From NCBI RefSeq assembly GCF_005239225.2, contig NC_133288.1, forward strand, positions 12,220,169 through 12,284,168: a stretch of 64,000 bases of DNA, given 5' to 3'. This DNA is from Populus alba (taxonomy: Eukaryota > Streptophyta > Magnoliopsida > Malpighiales > Salicaceae). This document shows positions 11,691 through 24,500 of this stretch, in pieces (the stretch's first letter is position 1; each line of letters opens with the position of its first letter). A program made the translations under genes and the position numbers. The notes below the pieces were generated by a model. The model ran no database searches. It was not told the origin of the DNA and saw only the letters and a list, made by a program, of their open reading frames with translations.

Positions 11691-14400
11691 TAAGGCTGAA
11701 CTATATTAAGGAGCCTCCATTCTCCTTCCATTTCATTGCACCTCCATCTGCCCCACAACAGCTCCCTCTCACAAAACCCAAGCCAGGCATCCCCCACTGA
11801 CTTCAGCCTCTTCTTCTCCCTTATCGACCACAATAGATCTTCCCTCATCAACATCCTCCACCAATCTCCATAGTTAGCTACAGCAGCACTGTCCTCACTA
11901 GAGATCCACAAGCATCACGAATGACAGCAGCAAGCCTAACCGCTGCTGCTACCAACAGGAGTGAAGACCATCAATTCCTTGACCACCATCGCAGCTCCCT
12001 ATACAACAGCTAGATCGGCCACCAAAAGAAGGAAAGAATAACAAACCAGAGCAGAAAAAAAAAAAGACCCGAGATCAGGAAAGAGAAAAGAAAATTAAAA
12101 TCAACTGCTTGTTGTGTTTCTTTTTTTTACAGATAACTGCAATAGTCACCTCTAACGAGGAAGAGAATAGAGGAGGAAGTCGTTTCGAATCTCCCCTATT
12201 GCCTAGAGTTTTGTGGCGAAGCGTGAGATTCAAAGGGGTCTCTACTTAGTATTATGATCACTGAGAACCTCAGTTGTTCTTTTAGAGTTTAAAATAAGGG
12301 ATTGGTTGTGTTAAAAAAACAACATTATCACCCTAAAACATCTTACTTAAGGTAAGTTATATTAGTACTTGTCTTTTACTCCTAACGTGAATGTATACCA
12401 AGGGTTTATTTATACTAATTCATGGACATATAAGGTCAAGAATGGGTCTAATGTAAAGGATTTGACCGAAAGGATCAAAAGATGGTTGGTTAGGCAAAAG
12501 TCTATCCTTTATAAGGTTCAGGTCATTTCACCATTCTTGGTTATTGTCATAAATTAATTTTGAATCCTTCAAAATTGTTTTATAAAAACGAACATTTTTC
12601 ATTCAAAAATCCAAAAAATCAGAAATCCAAAAAGTTTGGAATACAAGTTTGTGAGCTATAATAGGTCATAACACTAGAAAGATAGTCAGATTAGAATATT
12701 GTTGACGAGATAAAGTTGAAGAAGGATTTAATTGAAGTAAAATTAATTTTGAAAGTTAACTTGATCAAAATTAAAATAATTAATTAAGTTTAAGAACTTA
12801 ATTAAACTTTTAATATGTTTAATCGATTAAATTAAAGACTTAAACAAAGCAAAAAATAAATCTGAAAGTCAGTTCAACATTTTTTTGCCCTGTTATTGTA
12901 TAGCAGATCTAACATTTTTTTGCCATCTTTCCCATTTAAACCCTTTACAAAGCTAGCCAAAAACCAGCCAAGGCCACGGTTGTACCCTGTAGGCTGCAGA
13001 GTCGAGAAGTGCACCCTCTTACACTCCTTGAATAGGCAGTTGAATTGCAAGGAGTTCTTCCAAGACAGACAAAAAAACCAAGGCTTGAGAAAACAAACAA
13101 AACCTACAAAGCAAGGGAGCAGTATACTACTAGCCTTGCAAGAGAGTAGGACGGGCATGAAAAAGGAATCAACAACCAATATGGATGCCTAGTCATAACG
13201 ATGTTGATTTTGCCCACTGAAGATCTTCACTTGCTGGCTTGCAAATATTGACCAAGAGGCAACCATAATCAGTGGGGACGAATTAAACACCAAAAACTCA
13301 TTTTTTTCCCATCATTTTTAGACCAAAAGCCATCCAGTCCATCGTGAACAACCCATGTTCCAGCAAACCCGTCATCTTCCTCCTCGCTACTAGCAACCAT
13401 GACCAAGAACCAGCCACGAAGCCAACACCTCTACCATTACAACCCAAACCTATCTCTACGTGGAGCAGCAGCCCTACAATATCCTTTTAACCCAAATCCC
13501 AACCACACAATAGCCACCATAAAACCTGAGATTAGGCCAAGAAACCAAGCAAAACTCCACAGTAAACCACACCAATGAATCCAACAGTGGTTGCTGCTTC
13601 TTTTATCAAGAAAGTCAAATCGTTTTCTTCCTGTTTCTTTCTTGAGTTCATCTCTGCATGCGAGGTACACGCATGACTGACAAAGCACCAAAAGTGGCAG
13701 TAACAGCCCAATGCCAATGAGTAGCCACAGCCACAATAGAGAGCAAGAATCTGCAGAGAGAGAAATTGATCTAAGAGAGAATGAAGGAAACAAACCAAAA
13801 CTTTATGTGTGGGTTTATCTTCTTTCTTCTTCTTCTTCTTCTTCTTGTATTTTTTTTTAAGGTAATAGTTAAGAGTCACCATAAAAAGTATAAGAAGGAA
13901 GAGGAGAAGCTGTTGCTTGAGATCCACCTTGTTTTCTTGTTTTCCGGTACACTAGTGTTGGCGCGTGAAGTCACGCATGATAACGATGATGGCATATGAA
14001 ACCCATTCACCACTATTGTTCCTATACTTCCAACCTTGATTTCAGTATATCTTGCACACATCAAACACCTCCTACAATTGATCTATAACCTTAAATTGTT
14101 TTTTAACAAATTGCTAAAATATTATAAAATTTAGGAACAAAATTCACATTGTTGTTTATAAGTTTTGGACTGTTTGAACAATATTAATTTGGATTGTTAT
14201 GTATTGTGATTTGAGATGATTTGATATTTTTTGTTGGATTGTTTATTTTTTTTATATGGTGATTGCTATTTGAAAATTAAATATTGATGCATGGATTTTG
14301 TTAAGGTTTGTGTTGATTCACTTAAATTAGAATGATTAACAAAAGTTGAGTTAATTTTTGGTATCATTGGATTATTAAGTTGATGAGTAATGAATAAATA
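11690..14400. other. Gene-free stretch, probable retroelement leader sequence
   Basis: I recognise no gene. Parts are unusually C-rich with CCACC/CAGC phrases (11700-12060, 13320-13560), and there is a polypyrimidine (TTC)n run at about 13815-13850. The open frames on either strand are short and have no family-like motifs. The section at 12290-12560 has the look of a retroelement leader. No terminal repeats or target duplications could be fixed. Confidence 0.4.
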
Positions 14401-14778
14401 TTTTGCATTGTGATTAAAACAGCTTGATTAAAAGCATTTTTGGGTTTTACACATGTTAATTTGATAAGAAAAGTATTCAAGAATTATGAAATGCAATGTT
14501 AATGGCTAAAATGCTTAGAAAACATTTTTTTGGCTTTTTTTCAAGTTTTTTTTAAATATTTTAAAAAGACATTGGAAATTACTAAATGAGTGCAATGATT
14601 TATAAAACTCTTAAGTTATTGGAAAAATGTTAACTTAAATAGAGATATCTACACCAAATTTTAGCAAATCGCAACTAGAGTTCCTTTTAGGATTTTCCTC
14701 GTGTGGTTGTCATAATTGTTCTTGGGGAGATGAATTGATGTAACTTATATCTACACTCAGGATCGACATGGATACAAC

Positions 14779-16918
14779 CATGGTTGTTAAAAACGAGTTT
14801 TGACTCGTAAAATCATCGATTTTACAAGTCAAAATGCATAAAACATGTAAAATTGGGTTTAAACTCGAAAATCGGTAAAATCGATCAAACCTGGTCAAAC
14901 TCGTATAAAATCAGGTTAACCCATAAAAACGATTCAATTTCTTGATTTCACATGAAATTTAAAACTTGTACCCTGTGCTGACTCAGCACCCCCTTTTCCC
15001 AATCCTCACCCCACCCGTGACCAACATGAATTGGGATTGTGCTAGTTGAGTAAGGAAGCTAGTACTACAACGTTGGAACCAAAGGATATGGTTCTTCATC
15101 TTTCAAAAACTAGGCTCTTATTATCTGAAGAAGAAACGATCATCATTTGGAGTGGAGAGAGAGCTGAGGGAGCATGAATTGAACCCAACACCACCATGTT
15201 AAGGGGACCTTTGTTGTCCACTTGATAACTCTAGTTTTTATTAAAGGATAAAGGATTCACCATCTCTATCTCCCCCCCTTTCTAAATGCGCAGAAGCAAG
15301 AACCATCACAACCAAGAATGAAAGAATTAGGATCTGGTTTGTTTAAAATCTTTCATTTCTTTTGCAATGTCCTTAGTTTAGTAAGAGATGGTGTCTAAAA
15401 GCTGTTTTTTATTTTTTTGGATTTTTTGTTGGTTTGTGGTGCTAGATCTGTATGTGAGACTAAAACAGAAAAGGATTTAAAAGTAGAGTATATATGTCCG
15501 TTTTGCGGCGAGGATTTTGATGTTGTTGGTCTTTTTTGCCACATCAATGAAAAACATCCTGCTGAAGCCAAGAATGGGGTATCATATTCTTATCGAGTTC
15601 TATTGATGGATGTAAATTAAAAAGTTTAGTTCTTTAGTGTTAAATTGCTTTTGGTAAAGGGTTTTATGGGGTTTGATTTTAAATGAGATAATTTGGTTAA
15701 CTGTGTGAGTTTGTTGCCTTGTTTTTTAGGATTTTTTTTATTTTATCCTAAAGCATATAAATTGGTCATTTTCTTTTTGTAACACTATTAATTACAATTT
15801 TCTAGTTTTTTTTTTGTCTAAAGACTATTACTAAAATGATATTGGAATTGTTTGTTTTCAGTTATATCCAGTTTGTGCTAAAAGGGTGGGGATGGACATT
15901 GTTACTCATATTACTTGGTAGTATGAGAACTTTTTTAATATATCCTTGTATCTCAAAATTTAACTCTTAACATTTAACATTTTGGTTCTGGTTTTTTTAC
16001 ATAATCTGGATTGGTTTACACATAACCAAACATGCATGTTTATGTAGTTCAAATGTTAATTATATGGAAAAGTGACCTAGGTAATGTTGGTAACTGAAAA
16101 TCTGTTTAGTGAATCTCTAGGCTCATGAGAAACTTTCAACATCAAAAAGGTGCTTAGGAATCTCCTATCTTGTTAGTTACCGGTTAACGGTGTCCGAACT
16201 ATTAGTTTGTATCGACTTCTCTATTGAAGTTCCTTGACTGGAGATTACGTGTAGCATAAGAGGAGAGCGCGGAAGGGGGGAGCTAACTCAGCATTTTCTA
16301 TACTGAGAAAAGAGCTGCAAGAAGGAAGTTTACAATCCCTTCTTGGTGGATCTTCATGCTTTGTTTTGTCCTCCAATACAAAACTTGATCCATTGCTTTC
16401 ACCTTTCATATTTCTTGTCATAGTTTTGCAGAATTGGAAAACTTAAAACTAAGGTTCAACTTCCTGCAGTATGATGTTAGTGTTTTCCTTTTCTGTTAAT
16501 CTTTTCACTAGTTAAGCTTTTTCATATTTTTATAGTGAAAAGAGTTGTGTTATAACCTAGTTTCCATGGAAATTTCACATGCCCATTTAGGCAAGTCAAT
16601 TGTTACCTAGATTTGTAACCAAAAAGTTTTTATTCAAATTGAGAAAATTAGTTGTTGCTTGTATTATGGTGTTTTTGGCAGCCTCAACATTTATTAAATT
16701 TCTTATCCTTGCACAATTAGCATGTCTGATTAATTTGTGTTCAAAGTGTATTGAATTGCAGGATATAATGCATATTTAACATGTATTCTCTTCATTTATT
16801 GAATTGTGATTTTATGATTTTTAATTAAAAAAAATTTACTTGCAATTTTATGATTTTACAATTCGAGTTTATATTATATGTTCCGTGTCGTGTTAAAAAA
16901 GCATTTTTGACAACCTTG
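14779..16918 (+). mobile_element. Non-autonomous hAT-like DNA transposon carrying a Di19 gene fragment
   Basis: The element begins CATGGTTGTTAAAAA and ends with TTTTTGACAACCTTG, whose complement is CAAGGTTGTCAAAAA: a 15-bp terminal inverted repeat with two mismatches. It is flanked on both sides by gatacaac (14771-14778 and 16919-16926), a perfect 8-bp target duplication as made by hAT transposases. The homologous site in arm 1 has one copy of this octamer with one change. Near the left end is an inner palindrome (gtaaaatcatcgattttac). There is no transposase ORF. The inside carries exons of a Di19-type gene on the + strand, so this is a gene-capturing (Pack-type) element. Confidence 0.85.
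15417..16432 (+). pseudogene. Captured Di19 (drought-induced 19) zinc-finger gene fragment
   Basis: Di19 proteins are small nuclear C2H2-like zinc-finger proteins of stress signalling. Three pieces are recognisable in order. Piece 1, to 15576, encodes EYICPFCGEDFDVVGLFCHI and then a tail ending EAKNG, before a GTATC donor. Piece 2, 15862-15918, follows a TTTTCAG acceptor and encodes LYPVCAKRVGMDIVTHIT before a stop. Piece 3, 16261-16430, encodes RKGGANSAFSILRKELQEG, then SLQSLLGGSSC and a DPLLSPF block. Piece order, spacing by introns and conserved residues match the N-terminal zinc-binding domain and the central region of the Di19 family. The N-terminal residues, the end of the second finger and the C-terminal nuclear-export part are missing or unrecognised, so no normal protein is expected. 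Confidence 0.85.
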
Positions 16919-17929
16919 GATACAACATAAAGTCTTTGTTTCATGAAATTTTAAGGCTTTGACTAGACATAAGATTTGTCATATCAATTACCTAGCTAAC
17001 CTAGACAAATATGTTAATCAACACTACTAGTTGATGGTTACATTGTTTATGAGAAAATATGATGTTAAATAGGTCAAGCTCTGGCATTGACTTGCATTAA
17101 CAATATTCTATATACCTAACTATGGTAAGAAGGGTCTTATTAGCATTTAGTGCTAAATACCAATAACATATATGGTAGGTAAAGAAACATAGGTTGGGCA
17201 ATCCTGTCTAGGTATGTAAACATTAGATTCAAGCTTGTTCATCTGAGAGACACCCTAAGCTCAAATGGTGGTTTGCATTTAGTGAGTTAATTACACCAAT
17301 TTAAAGATTGTTTCAATTGGATCAACTCGGCTTTATAGAGCTTAGGTTAATTGAGTCAATTAGAATTTCTAGAGATCATGTTAACTAAGTCAACTAGGTT
17401 TTTTGAAAATTGTGCATCCTTTCTATACTTGCTCCTAAAAGGAGAAGCAAATTCTTAGGATGGAGTGTTTGAATAGGAGTGGTGGCCCATTAAGTTTTAA
17501 GCAAGTCATCTTGATGTGTTTTGCCTCGTATTTAATACCTAGAATTGAGCCTATGATTCAAACTAGGATTTCCCAATCTATCTCCTGGATATCATGGATA
17601 AATCTACCATCAATTTCAGTACATTGAACATCTAAACAAACTTTATTATTATTTATATTTTACAGATATGCATCCAATGGATGGACATTAGCATCCAGAA
17701 ACTCATCTATCAAGTTATCCACCTTAATTTTTTTTTTTTTGAATAGGTGCTTCCAACCCAAAGAATTACTAAGGCATTTGGTATAATTTGCAAAGCTTCT
17801 AAATGTTCTTGTTGTTAGTTAGAACTTCTCATCTGACAACATGAATTAATTATAGCATATACTCAAATGACTTCAAAGTCCATTCATTGCTGGAGAAATT
17901 TGATATAATAATAGGAGGCATTAAGAGCT

Positions 17930-18629
17930 CATTCCTGACCAGTGAGGATCATCTGGAATTGTTAATTCTTAATTGGGATACATTGAAGTACTTGTTGTAT
18001 ATGAGTAATCATCAATTGGGAACATATTAGAACTCATGTTCTGCATAACTAGGAGTGCTGAATTTGATGAAACACCTGTTGTGGTGTTGTCCTTATGTGC
18101 CTCTCTATGCATTGTAGTTTATTGAAGTTGCATTGCGTATTCTAAATCCCATCACACATCAATCATATTAGGCATGTCTGCTCCTTGTGGCTTTAAACAC
18201 TTCTATATTTCACCAAATTTTCTCAATGAATTAGAGTTGATGTGACTTGCTAGTAAAGGATCAATAATCTTTTCAAGCTGCCCTTCCTTTTGCCAAAACA
18301 TCCCCCATTTAGCTAAGTTTATTTCCTCTCTCTACTGTGAGTTTACAATAGGGGGTCGAGCACAAAGCACTTTAAGAAGGACCGCACTAAAAGAGTACGC
18401 ATCTGACTTGTTGGTTAACTAAAAAGTTCTGAAATATTCAGGGGTAGTATAAACAAAACTACCATTCAAACCCATACTTATTATATGGTACGGGTTAGGC
18501 ATTCCTAATTGAGAAAGACCAAAATTAGCTACTTTGGCCACGTAATGTTCATCTAGTAAGATGTTTGTGGACTTAACATCATGATCAAAGATTCCTCCAC
18601 CTGGACCAATGTAAAGGTAATAAAGACCC
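17930..18629 (-). pseudogene. Truncated receptor-kinase pseudogene (copy of the gene at 2-2233)
   Basis: On the - strand this reads like the kinase gene from subdomain VIb to the stop, with many substitutions. The HRD motif has become DHD, DFG has become NFG, and several stop codons occur, for example in the stretch equivalent to the ESQQREE region and after the QLQ block. The equivalent of the normal stop and the 3' UTR is also conserved. Everything upstream of the HRD region is missing because an LTR begins at 18630. It cannot encode a working kinase. Confidence 0.9.
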
Positions 18630-18733
18630 TGATGCGAACCTTGTGATCACGTGGTCACGCAACCCACAATCAAGATTGAGATTTGATACCGGAAAGCCGA
18701 AATAAGTCTGATAGGAGTGTGACACAATGGAAA

Positions 18734-21700
18734 TGTAACAACCCCGATTTTCTACATTCTTTTTTGCGATACATTGGAAATTTTTAGGTAATTTTTTTTT
18801 TTTGATATACAGGTTCCACCAAAATTTCGGCAGAGTCTCCCCTATACTGGGAGGTCCCAAGTTATCGACATATACCCTGTTTACACTTCTAATATCTCAC
18901 ATCTCCTCATAACTCAATTACGACCCAATCATCCTAGGTCTCAACCCAACTCATTCTCATCAACATAACACATCTTATTCAATAACATCATATAATGTAG
19001 TTCAAATAAAAGATTCAATTTCAATTATAAACATGCATGGTCAAAAAGGTACTAAGAGTTTCAACCATTAGATTAAAGACATACATTCAAATTTACAGAT
19101 TTATATTACATCTCAAGTTTTAGGAGATAAGTCCATTAATTTACAATTAATGTACATGGTCAAAAGCAAAAGACAACTAAACTAGTATCACTCTTGACAT
19201 GACCCTGATGGACCTGAAAATAGAAATTAACATGTACACGTAATTATACGAAAATAGTAACAAGCAATAACAATGGCAAACAATAATCTCTACGGAATTT
19301 CTTTTGATATATAAAGTTAGGCATAAACCTCTTTTACAACATATATTTTCCATCTATTACCAATATCCATCTAATATCCTATCTCATTTGCCAAAAACAA
19401 TTCCATTTTGGAAATCTCAACACAACTTAACGGTTTGCGAGCACCATCTTCTTATAAATCAATTCTCACTTAATACCAAGATATTCCTCTCTTGGTATCA
19501 TTAGCTTATCTCATTCTTTTGGAATAACTAATCCATATATTCCCTTTCTGAATCTGTTGCTAAAAGGTAATCACTGAAACTAATAAATCTCATTAGTATT
19601 ATTAGTCTTCTAATATCGAGCTAGACTAATCAATTACATTCACATGTCAATATCAAACCGATCATTATCATTAACTATTCCTTCCTTAGAATGGTTAATC
19701 AAATCTTATTCATATCTGGTTTACCATCAAACTTATCGATGTCAAGAACCCTTGACATCATTAGCCTCCTTACCTGGAGTAGCTAATCACACCAGAAATG
19801 GTTGTCGATACCAATGTGACCTATTGATATCATTAACTATTCTCGACCCGGAATGGTTAATCAATGCCATTTGATTCTTCCATTCGTGCCTAACCCCTTT
19901 CATTATTATTTTTTATTAACATCATATGCATTGTAACCACGGTTGCCAAGTATCATTCGCACACAATCTTAGTTATCGACACTACGGTCACTAAGCATCC
20001 TTAGCCACCAACACTATGGTAACCAATTATCTATCAATTCCCCTCCAATCTCCAAGTCATTGTGTCTATCCAATAACCACATTAATTAATTTACTCAATA
20101 TTTTAGTCATATATTAATTATTTTACTCGTAACATTTAGAATTTACTACTTCTCACTTCAATAAATTAATTCACATAATCTCTTCAAAACTTAACTATCC
20201 GGCTACTCATCCCGATTGCCAATAATTCTGGTAATTTCATATAATTACCCACACATTTGGTTAACCTTCCTCGGTTACCAATAAATCTAGTAATTTCATA
20301 CGAATTACCCAGCCTCCAGCTAACCTCTTTTGTTAGCCAATCAATCCGGTAATTCCATACGAATTACCCTATATTCGATTAACTTCCTCGTTAACCAATA
20401 AACCCGGTAATTCTCTTAATTACCCAAGAAATCTGGCTAACCCATCCTGGTTGCCAAAATCAATCCGGTAATTCCATACGAATTACCTAGCATCCGGCTA
20501 ACCTCTTTTGTTAGCCAATCAATCCGATAATTCCATACGAATTACCTCATATTCAGTTAACTTCCTCGTCAACCAATAAACCTAGTAACTCTATAATTAC
20601 CCAAGAAATCTGGCTAACCCATCCTGGTTGCCAAAATCAATCCGGTAATTCCATTCGAATTACCCAGCACCCGGCTAACCTCTTTTGTTAGCCAAATAAT
20701 TTCAGCACTTTCTCTTAACTTACCAATAGTTCTTATTTGTAATAATCACTCAACTTATTCATTTGTTTCATTCTTTTAACATCAATTAAACACACAACAC
20801 AGATATTAAGAAAAACTGATAATTACAAAATAAGGTGATGAATCACCTACCTAAAATAGGTGCACGTGCTGCCACTCCATGCAATTGTCCGGTCCCCACA
20901 GCTTTCCCTGTACCACCAGGGATTCAATTTTTATCAACAATACAACCAACATCACATCTTCATTTAATTCTCATTCAACTAGTATTCTCAAACTAATCAC
21001 AAGGAATTTTCTTTAAGATCTCATACACTTACTCATTTTAATGTTTATATTCATTCTTATAATTTTGTTATCAAAACCATCACTCAACAGCAATTCCAAG
21101 CAATGATTAAAAATCGTCTAATTTCGATCAATTAAGCTTAACCAACCCAGAACACTATCTAGTGTCTTAATCATATCTAAAGTTGTAAAACTCAGTTTTG
21201 GGAGTGATTTATCTCTATGAAAGGCTAAACATAGAGATACAAATTTTATGAATAAACCAACTCCAAATTATTTTGTTTTAAGGCTCACAATCAACAATCA
21301 TAATAGCCCCTCCTTTATAGCTAAAATTTTGGACAACGAGGATTTTCATTCCTTGGAAATCCTTTTCAACTTCCAACTTATTTTCATTGCAAAAACAACA
21401 TCATCCAAGGTCATTTGGCATAATTAAATCACAAATTCAACCCAATTCTAAAGCAAAACATTCAAACAATTTCCCTACCTCTACAATATAGCAAAGATTA
21501 GACCAAAAATAAGGAAACTCATTCCTTTTGGGATTTCTCCTAATATTATTATTAATACAACAAAATGATGAACTATTCATTTTCTTTCGCTCTCTCCTCG
21601 TGCGATTAAACATATGCGGCAAACCTTAACAATTAATATTCTTAGATCATTATCACCAAAACAATTTCACCCCACTAGTTGGAATCCATGACAATCTTCA

Positions 21701-23390
21701 TTAACTAATCAATTTGCCAAAAATACTTATGGCTAGCTTTAAATATGCTTTATTTTCCATATTTCTTTCATTTCAATTTCTTCATGGTTCCACCCCATTT
21801 ATATCCACACAACCAACAAGTTAGCTTTGTATTCAATCAACATGTTCATATAGCAATGTTCCTTACTATTCTTACACAATAATTATACTTCCCCTCATAT
21901 AAAGAATACACAATTAATCTATAATAATCCCAATAACAAGAACATATTTTACCATTACATCTTCCATAAAACCTACACCCACACAATTCTAATTTCATCA
22001 AAACATGCATTTAATCAAGCTTACTACATTTTGTCAAAACTAGCAATAGATTCAAAAGGTAACAAGTCATCAACCTCTGATTGTTGTTTCAAATCCAATG
22101 GTCAGACTACATATCATAGAGTTGTGCATAATATATCTAAAAATCATAATGATCCAACGGTTAAATCGCCCTAGATCTGAAGAAAACCGAGCTTACTTGA
22201 AAATAGGCGAGATATTGTTCAACATGCATGAAACCTTGCCGGAGAAATATTTTCCGATCTCCACCGTTCAGAATGAAGGACACATCTAGACGCACCACAT
22301 ATCCAAGAATGCGCAAGATCCAACGGTGGAAGAGAGAGAAATCGGCCAGCGACCAAACTGCCCTGCAGGTGCATTTCCTTTTTGTTTTTCAGGAAATTGC
22401 CGATGATGATTTATGTCAAATGGAGTGTGTTCCTTCCAATCCCTCCCGTCAGTTAGTAGATAAGTGTAATAAGAACAACATATCCAAAACTTAGCATGAT
22501 CCAACGGTTGAGTCCTGAGATATGGCCACCGGAGTATTATTGGTTTTACTCCAAAATCTGCAGCTCTCTCTATCCGCTTTTCTCTTCTTCTTCTTTTTCT
22601 TTTTTTCTTTTTAATCTGGTGGCCTTTGCATTTTTATAGGCACCTTTTTCCATAATTACAATTTTGTCCCTTATTCATGCCTTTATGTATTTTATTTTAT
22701 TTTTCATGTAAACTATCTAGTTTATTTCTGCTTAAATCGTTAGTCTTTACCAAACTCCGATTGGGATGAGATATTTAACCAAGGTAGGAAAACATATTAA
22801 TAGACTTCATGCAAAATTTCATCCCGATCCTACGATTGGATTGAGAATTCTGCTTCCTAATATAAACTTGTTCAGTTCATGACTTTTTATAAACAATCTA
22901 GATTTTTCTTGTTCAATCTTCACAAACAAAAATCATATCAATTATCCTTCTAAACCTTTACGATCATTTTATTATTTTGAAATGTATTCATTTTAGGATT
23001 TCCACCTTTATTTATTTATCGGGCTTATTACCGTTTCAAAATAACGTCACTGAGTTTAATCGGTGTTTGCACCTTCAGTCCTACCCTTTTTCATTGCACT
23101 ATCATTTATTATAATGCATTCTTTATTACCTCACTTATTTCCTAAAAATATTTTGTTATTTTTCTCATTATTTTATCCATCAAAACACGTTACCAGTTTC
23201 TCTGTCCTTATGAATTCTAAACCAAAATTCATTTTATAGAGGTCATCTCTTCCATTATATATCATTATTTATCTGTTATTTCTAATCTTGGTTTTCATCA
23301 CTCATTGAAATATTACCACTTTCAGTCTTACGTTTACATGAGGGTTTACATATCTACATATTTAAATTATAAATTTCCAGGGTTTTCACA
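18734..23390 (-). mobile_element. Solo LTR of 4657 bp (family B), nested in a family A LTR
   Basis: The ends read TGTAACAACCCC (+) and GGGTTTTCACA, i.e. TG...CA termini, and the element is flanked by ggaaa on both sides (18729-18733 and 23391-23395). No gag or pol sequence lies inside, so it is a solo LTR left by recombination. The phrase aatttcggcagagtctcccc near 18819 is a hallmark of long gypsy LTRs in plants. Orientation is inferred from the related copy at 48876, where primer site and polypurine tract place the sense strand on -. It contains a 59-bp tandem array at 20228-20700. Confidence 0.8.
20228..20700. repeat. 59-bp tandem repeat array inside the solo LTR
   Basis: The phrase cCggtaatt(c/t)cat starts near 20228, 20287, 20346, 20405, 20465, 20524, 20583 and 20642, a spacing of 59-60 bp over eight units. 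Alternate units are more alike (gaattaccc-agc with ctaacctcttttgttagcc), so there is a two- or three-unit higher-order pattern of about 178 bp. A looser, older repeat of about 70-80 bp (cattaactattcc ... gaatggttaatcaa) precedes it at about 19590-19870. Confidence 0.9.
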
Positions 23391-23924
23391 GGAAACTTGC
23401 CCCAAGGCACCAACACTATTGGAATGAGTAGAATGACGTCACGAAGCCAGTTAATCTTCGATAAGTCAGATTCAGTTCGTTTAAGAATTGAATGCAAGAA
23501 TCACTCTCACACATTAAAACTGAAAAATTCAGAATAATAATCATCAAAGCTGCCAAAATTTTGGCTTATATGAGTTTAAATAGTTCTTGAAAAGTTAACC
23601 CTATTGGACCCCTTATGTGGACTTATATGAGGTCCACTCAAAACTGACCCAAAAACCCTAAACTGATAAGCCCATTAAAAGTAAATAACAGAATTCGTAC
23701 AGTCTCTGTTGACCAGTATTGCGGTGCCTTCTCGAACTCCGATTGACCTGAATTTTTAACCCAAGGTAGGAAAACATGTGTGGAGAGTCCACATAAAATA
23801 TTAGCGCGATCCAACGGTCGGATTGAGAATTATGATTGTTTTCGTAACCTGGACTATTGCATTTTTTACGCCAAAATCCGAATCTGACCTTACGTGGGTT
23901 GTATCACAAGGCTAAACCGTATCA

Positions 23925-24500
23925 TTGCTCCCTCTGGTATTTTTTGTCAAAAGAAAAGGGAGGCCGATGGGTTGGCTGAGAGAGGAGAGGGACGATAGAG
24001 AGGCTGCCGGAGACGATGGGAGAAAACAGTGATGGAGGGTGAGAAGGAAAAGGGAGCAGAAGTTAGAGGGGTTTGTTGGCTGAGAGGGGAGGCTTGTCCG
24101 GCTTAAGGAAGAAGAAACCAAAAACCAGTGGGGGGCGCGACCGACTAATTTGAAAGAAATAGGTTTTTAGGGTTAGGGTTTTTTTGTATTTTTCTCTAAA
24201 TATGGAAAATTACCCTCTTGTGAATGTGTTGGAAACTCCTATTTACAGACAAAAATGTTGCTAGGTTTTCAAACTTAATCCCTCAACTTCTTCTTCTTTT
24301 TTATTTTGTAAATTTGATTTTTTCTTATTTTGTTTGGATTTTTCTTATCAACATCGACTCGAATGAGAAAAATCGATGATTTTAAAATATAATGCGTTCA
24401 AAGTCGAACACGTTTTAAATATCTTTGAAAATTTAAATTATTTTGAGACAATGTTAAAAGTGTTAAAAGCGATACAAATATATTAAAAAACATATATTTT
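23925..24500. other. Gene-free stretch between repeats and the HOS15-like promoter
   Basis: Purine-rich sequence at 23940-24110 (GAGAGG/GGAGGG phrases) gives only a serine/leucine-rich ORF on the - strand with no family signature. Near 24163-24180 there is a short ttagggttagggtt motif (telo-box-like). I see no gene here. Confidence 0.4.

Larger units (their letters stand above)
14400..18629 (-). repeat. Inverted segmental duplication, arm 2
   Basis: This is the reverse-complement counterpart of 1590-5560 (kinase 3' end plus flank), with blocks as listed for arm 1. It is interrupted by a hAT-like element at 14779-16918 and truncated on the right by an LTR starting at 18630. Arm 1 preserves the unoccupied hAT target (cttgtatc at 4263-4270), so the element arrived after the duplication. 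Confidence 0.85.
18630..23924 (-). mobile_element. Gypsy LTR (family A), split by a solo LTR
   Basis: Starts TGATGCGAACC at 18630, directly against the kinase pseudogene, and ends CCGTATCA at 23924, giving TG...CA termini. It is interrupted at 18734-23390 by another LTR; the two parts (18630-18733 and 23391-23924) join smoothly across the duplicated ggaaa. Sequence and order match the family A copy at 10797-11690. Purine-rich sequence beyond 23924 on the - strand (agagggagcaa) resembles a polypurine tract, so this may be the 3' LTR of a - strand element whose interior is lost. No 5-bp target duplication was found around it. Confidence 0.7.

Noticed and set aside
13437..13927. Overlapping - strand ORFs of 118 and 131 codons
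   Set aside because: Hydrophobic or lysine-run frames in C/T-rich and (TTC)n sequence; no family features and two frames compete.
20228..20700. CRISPR-like array
   Set aside because: Units are contiguous 59-bp tandem repeats without unique spacers, inside a plant LTR.
24163..24180. Interstitial telomere (ttagggttaggg)
   Set aside because: Only about two units; short telo-box motifs are common in plant promoters and no array is present.
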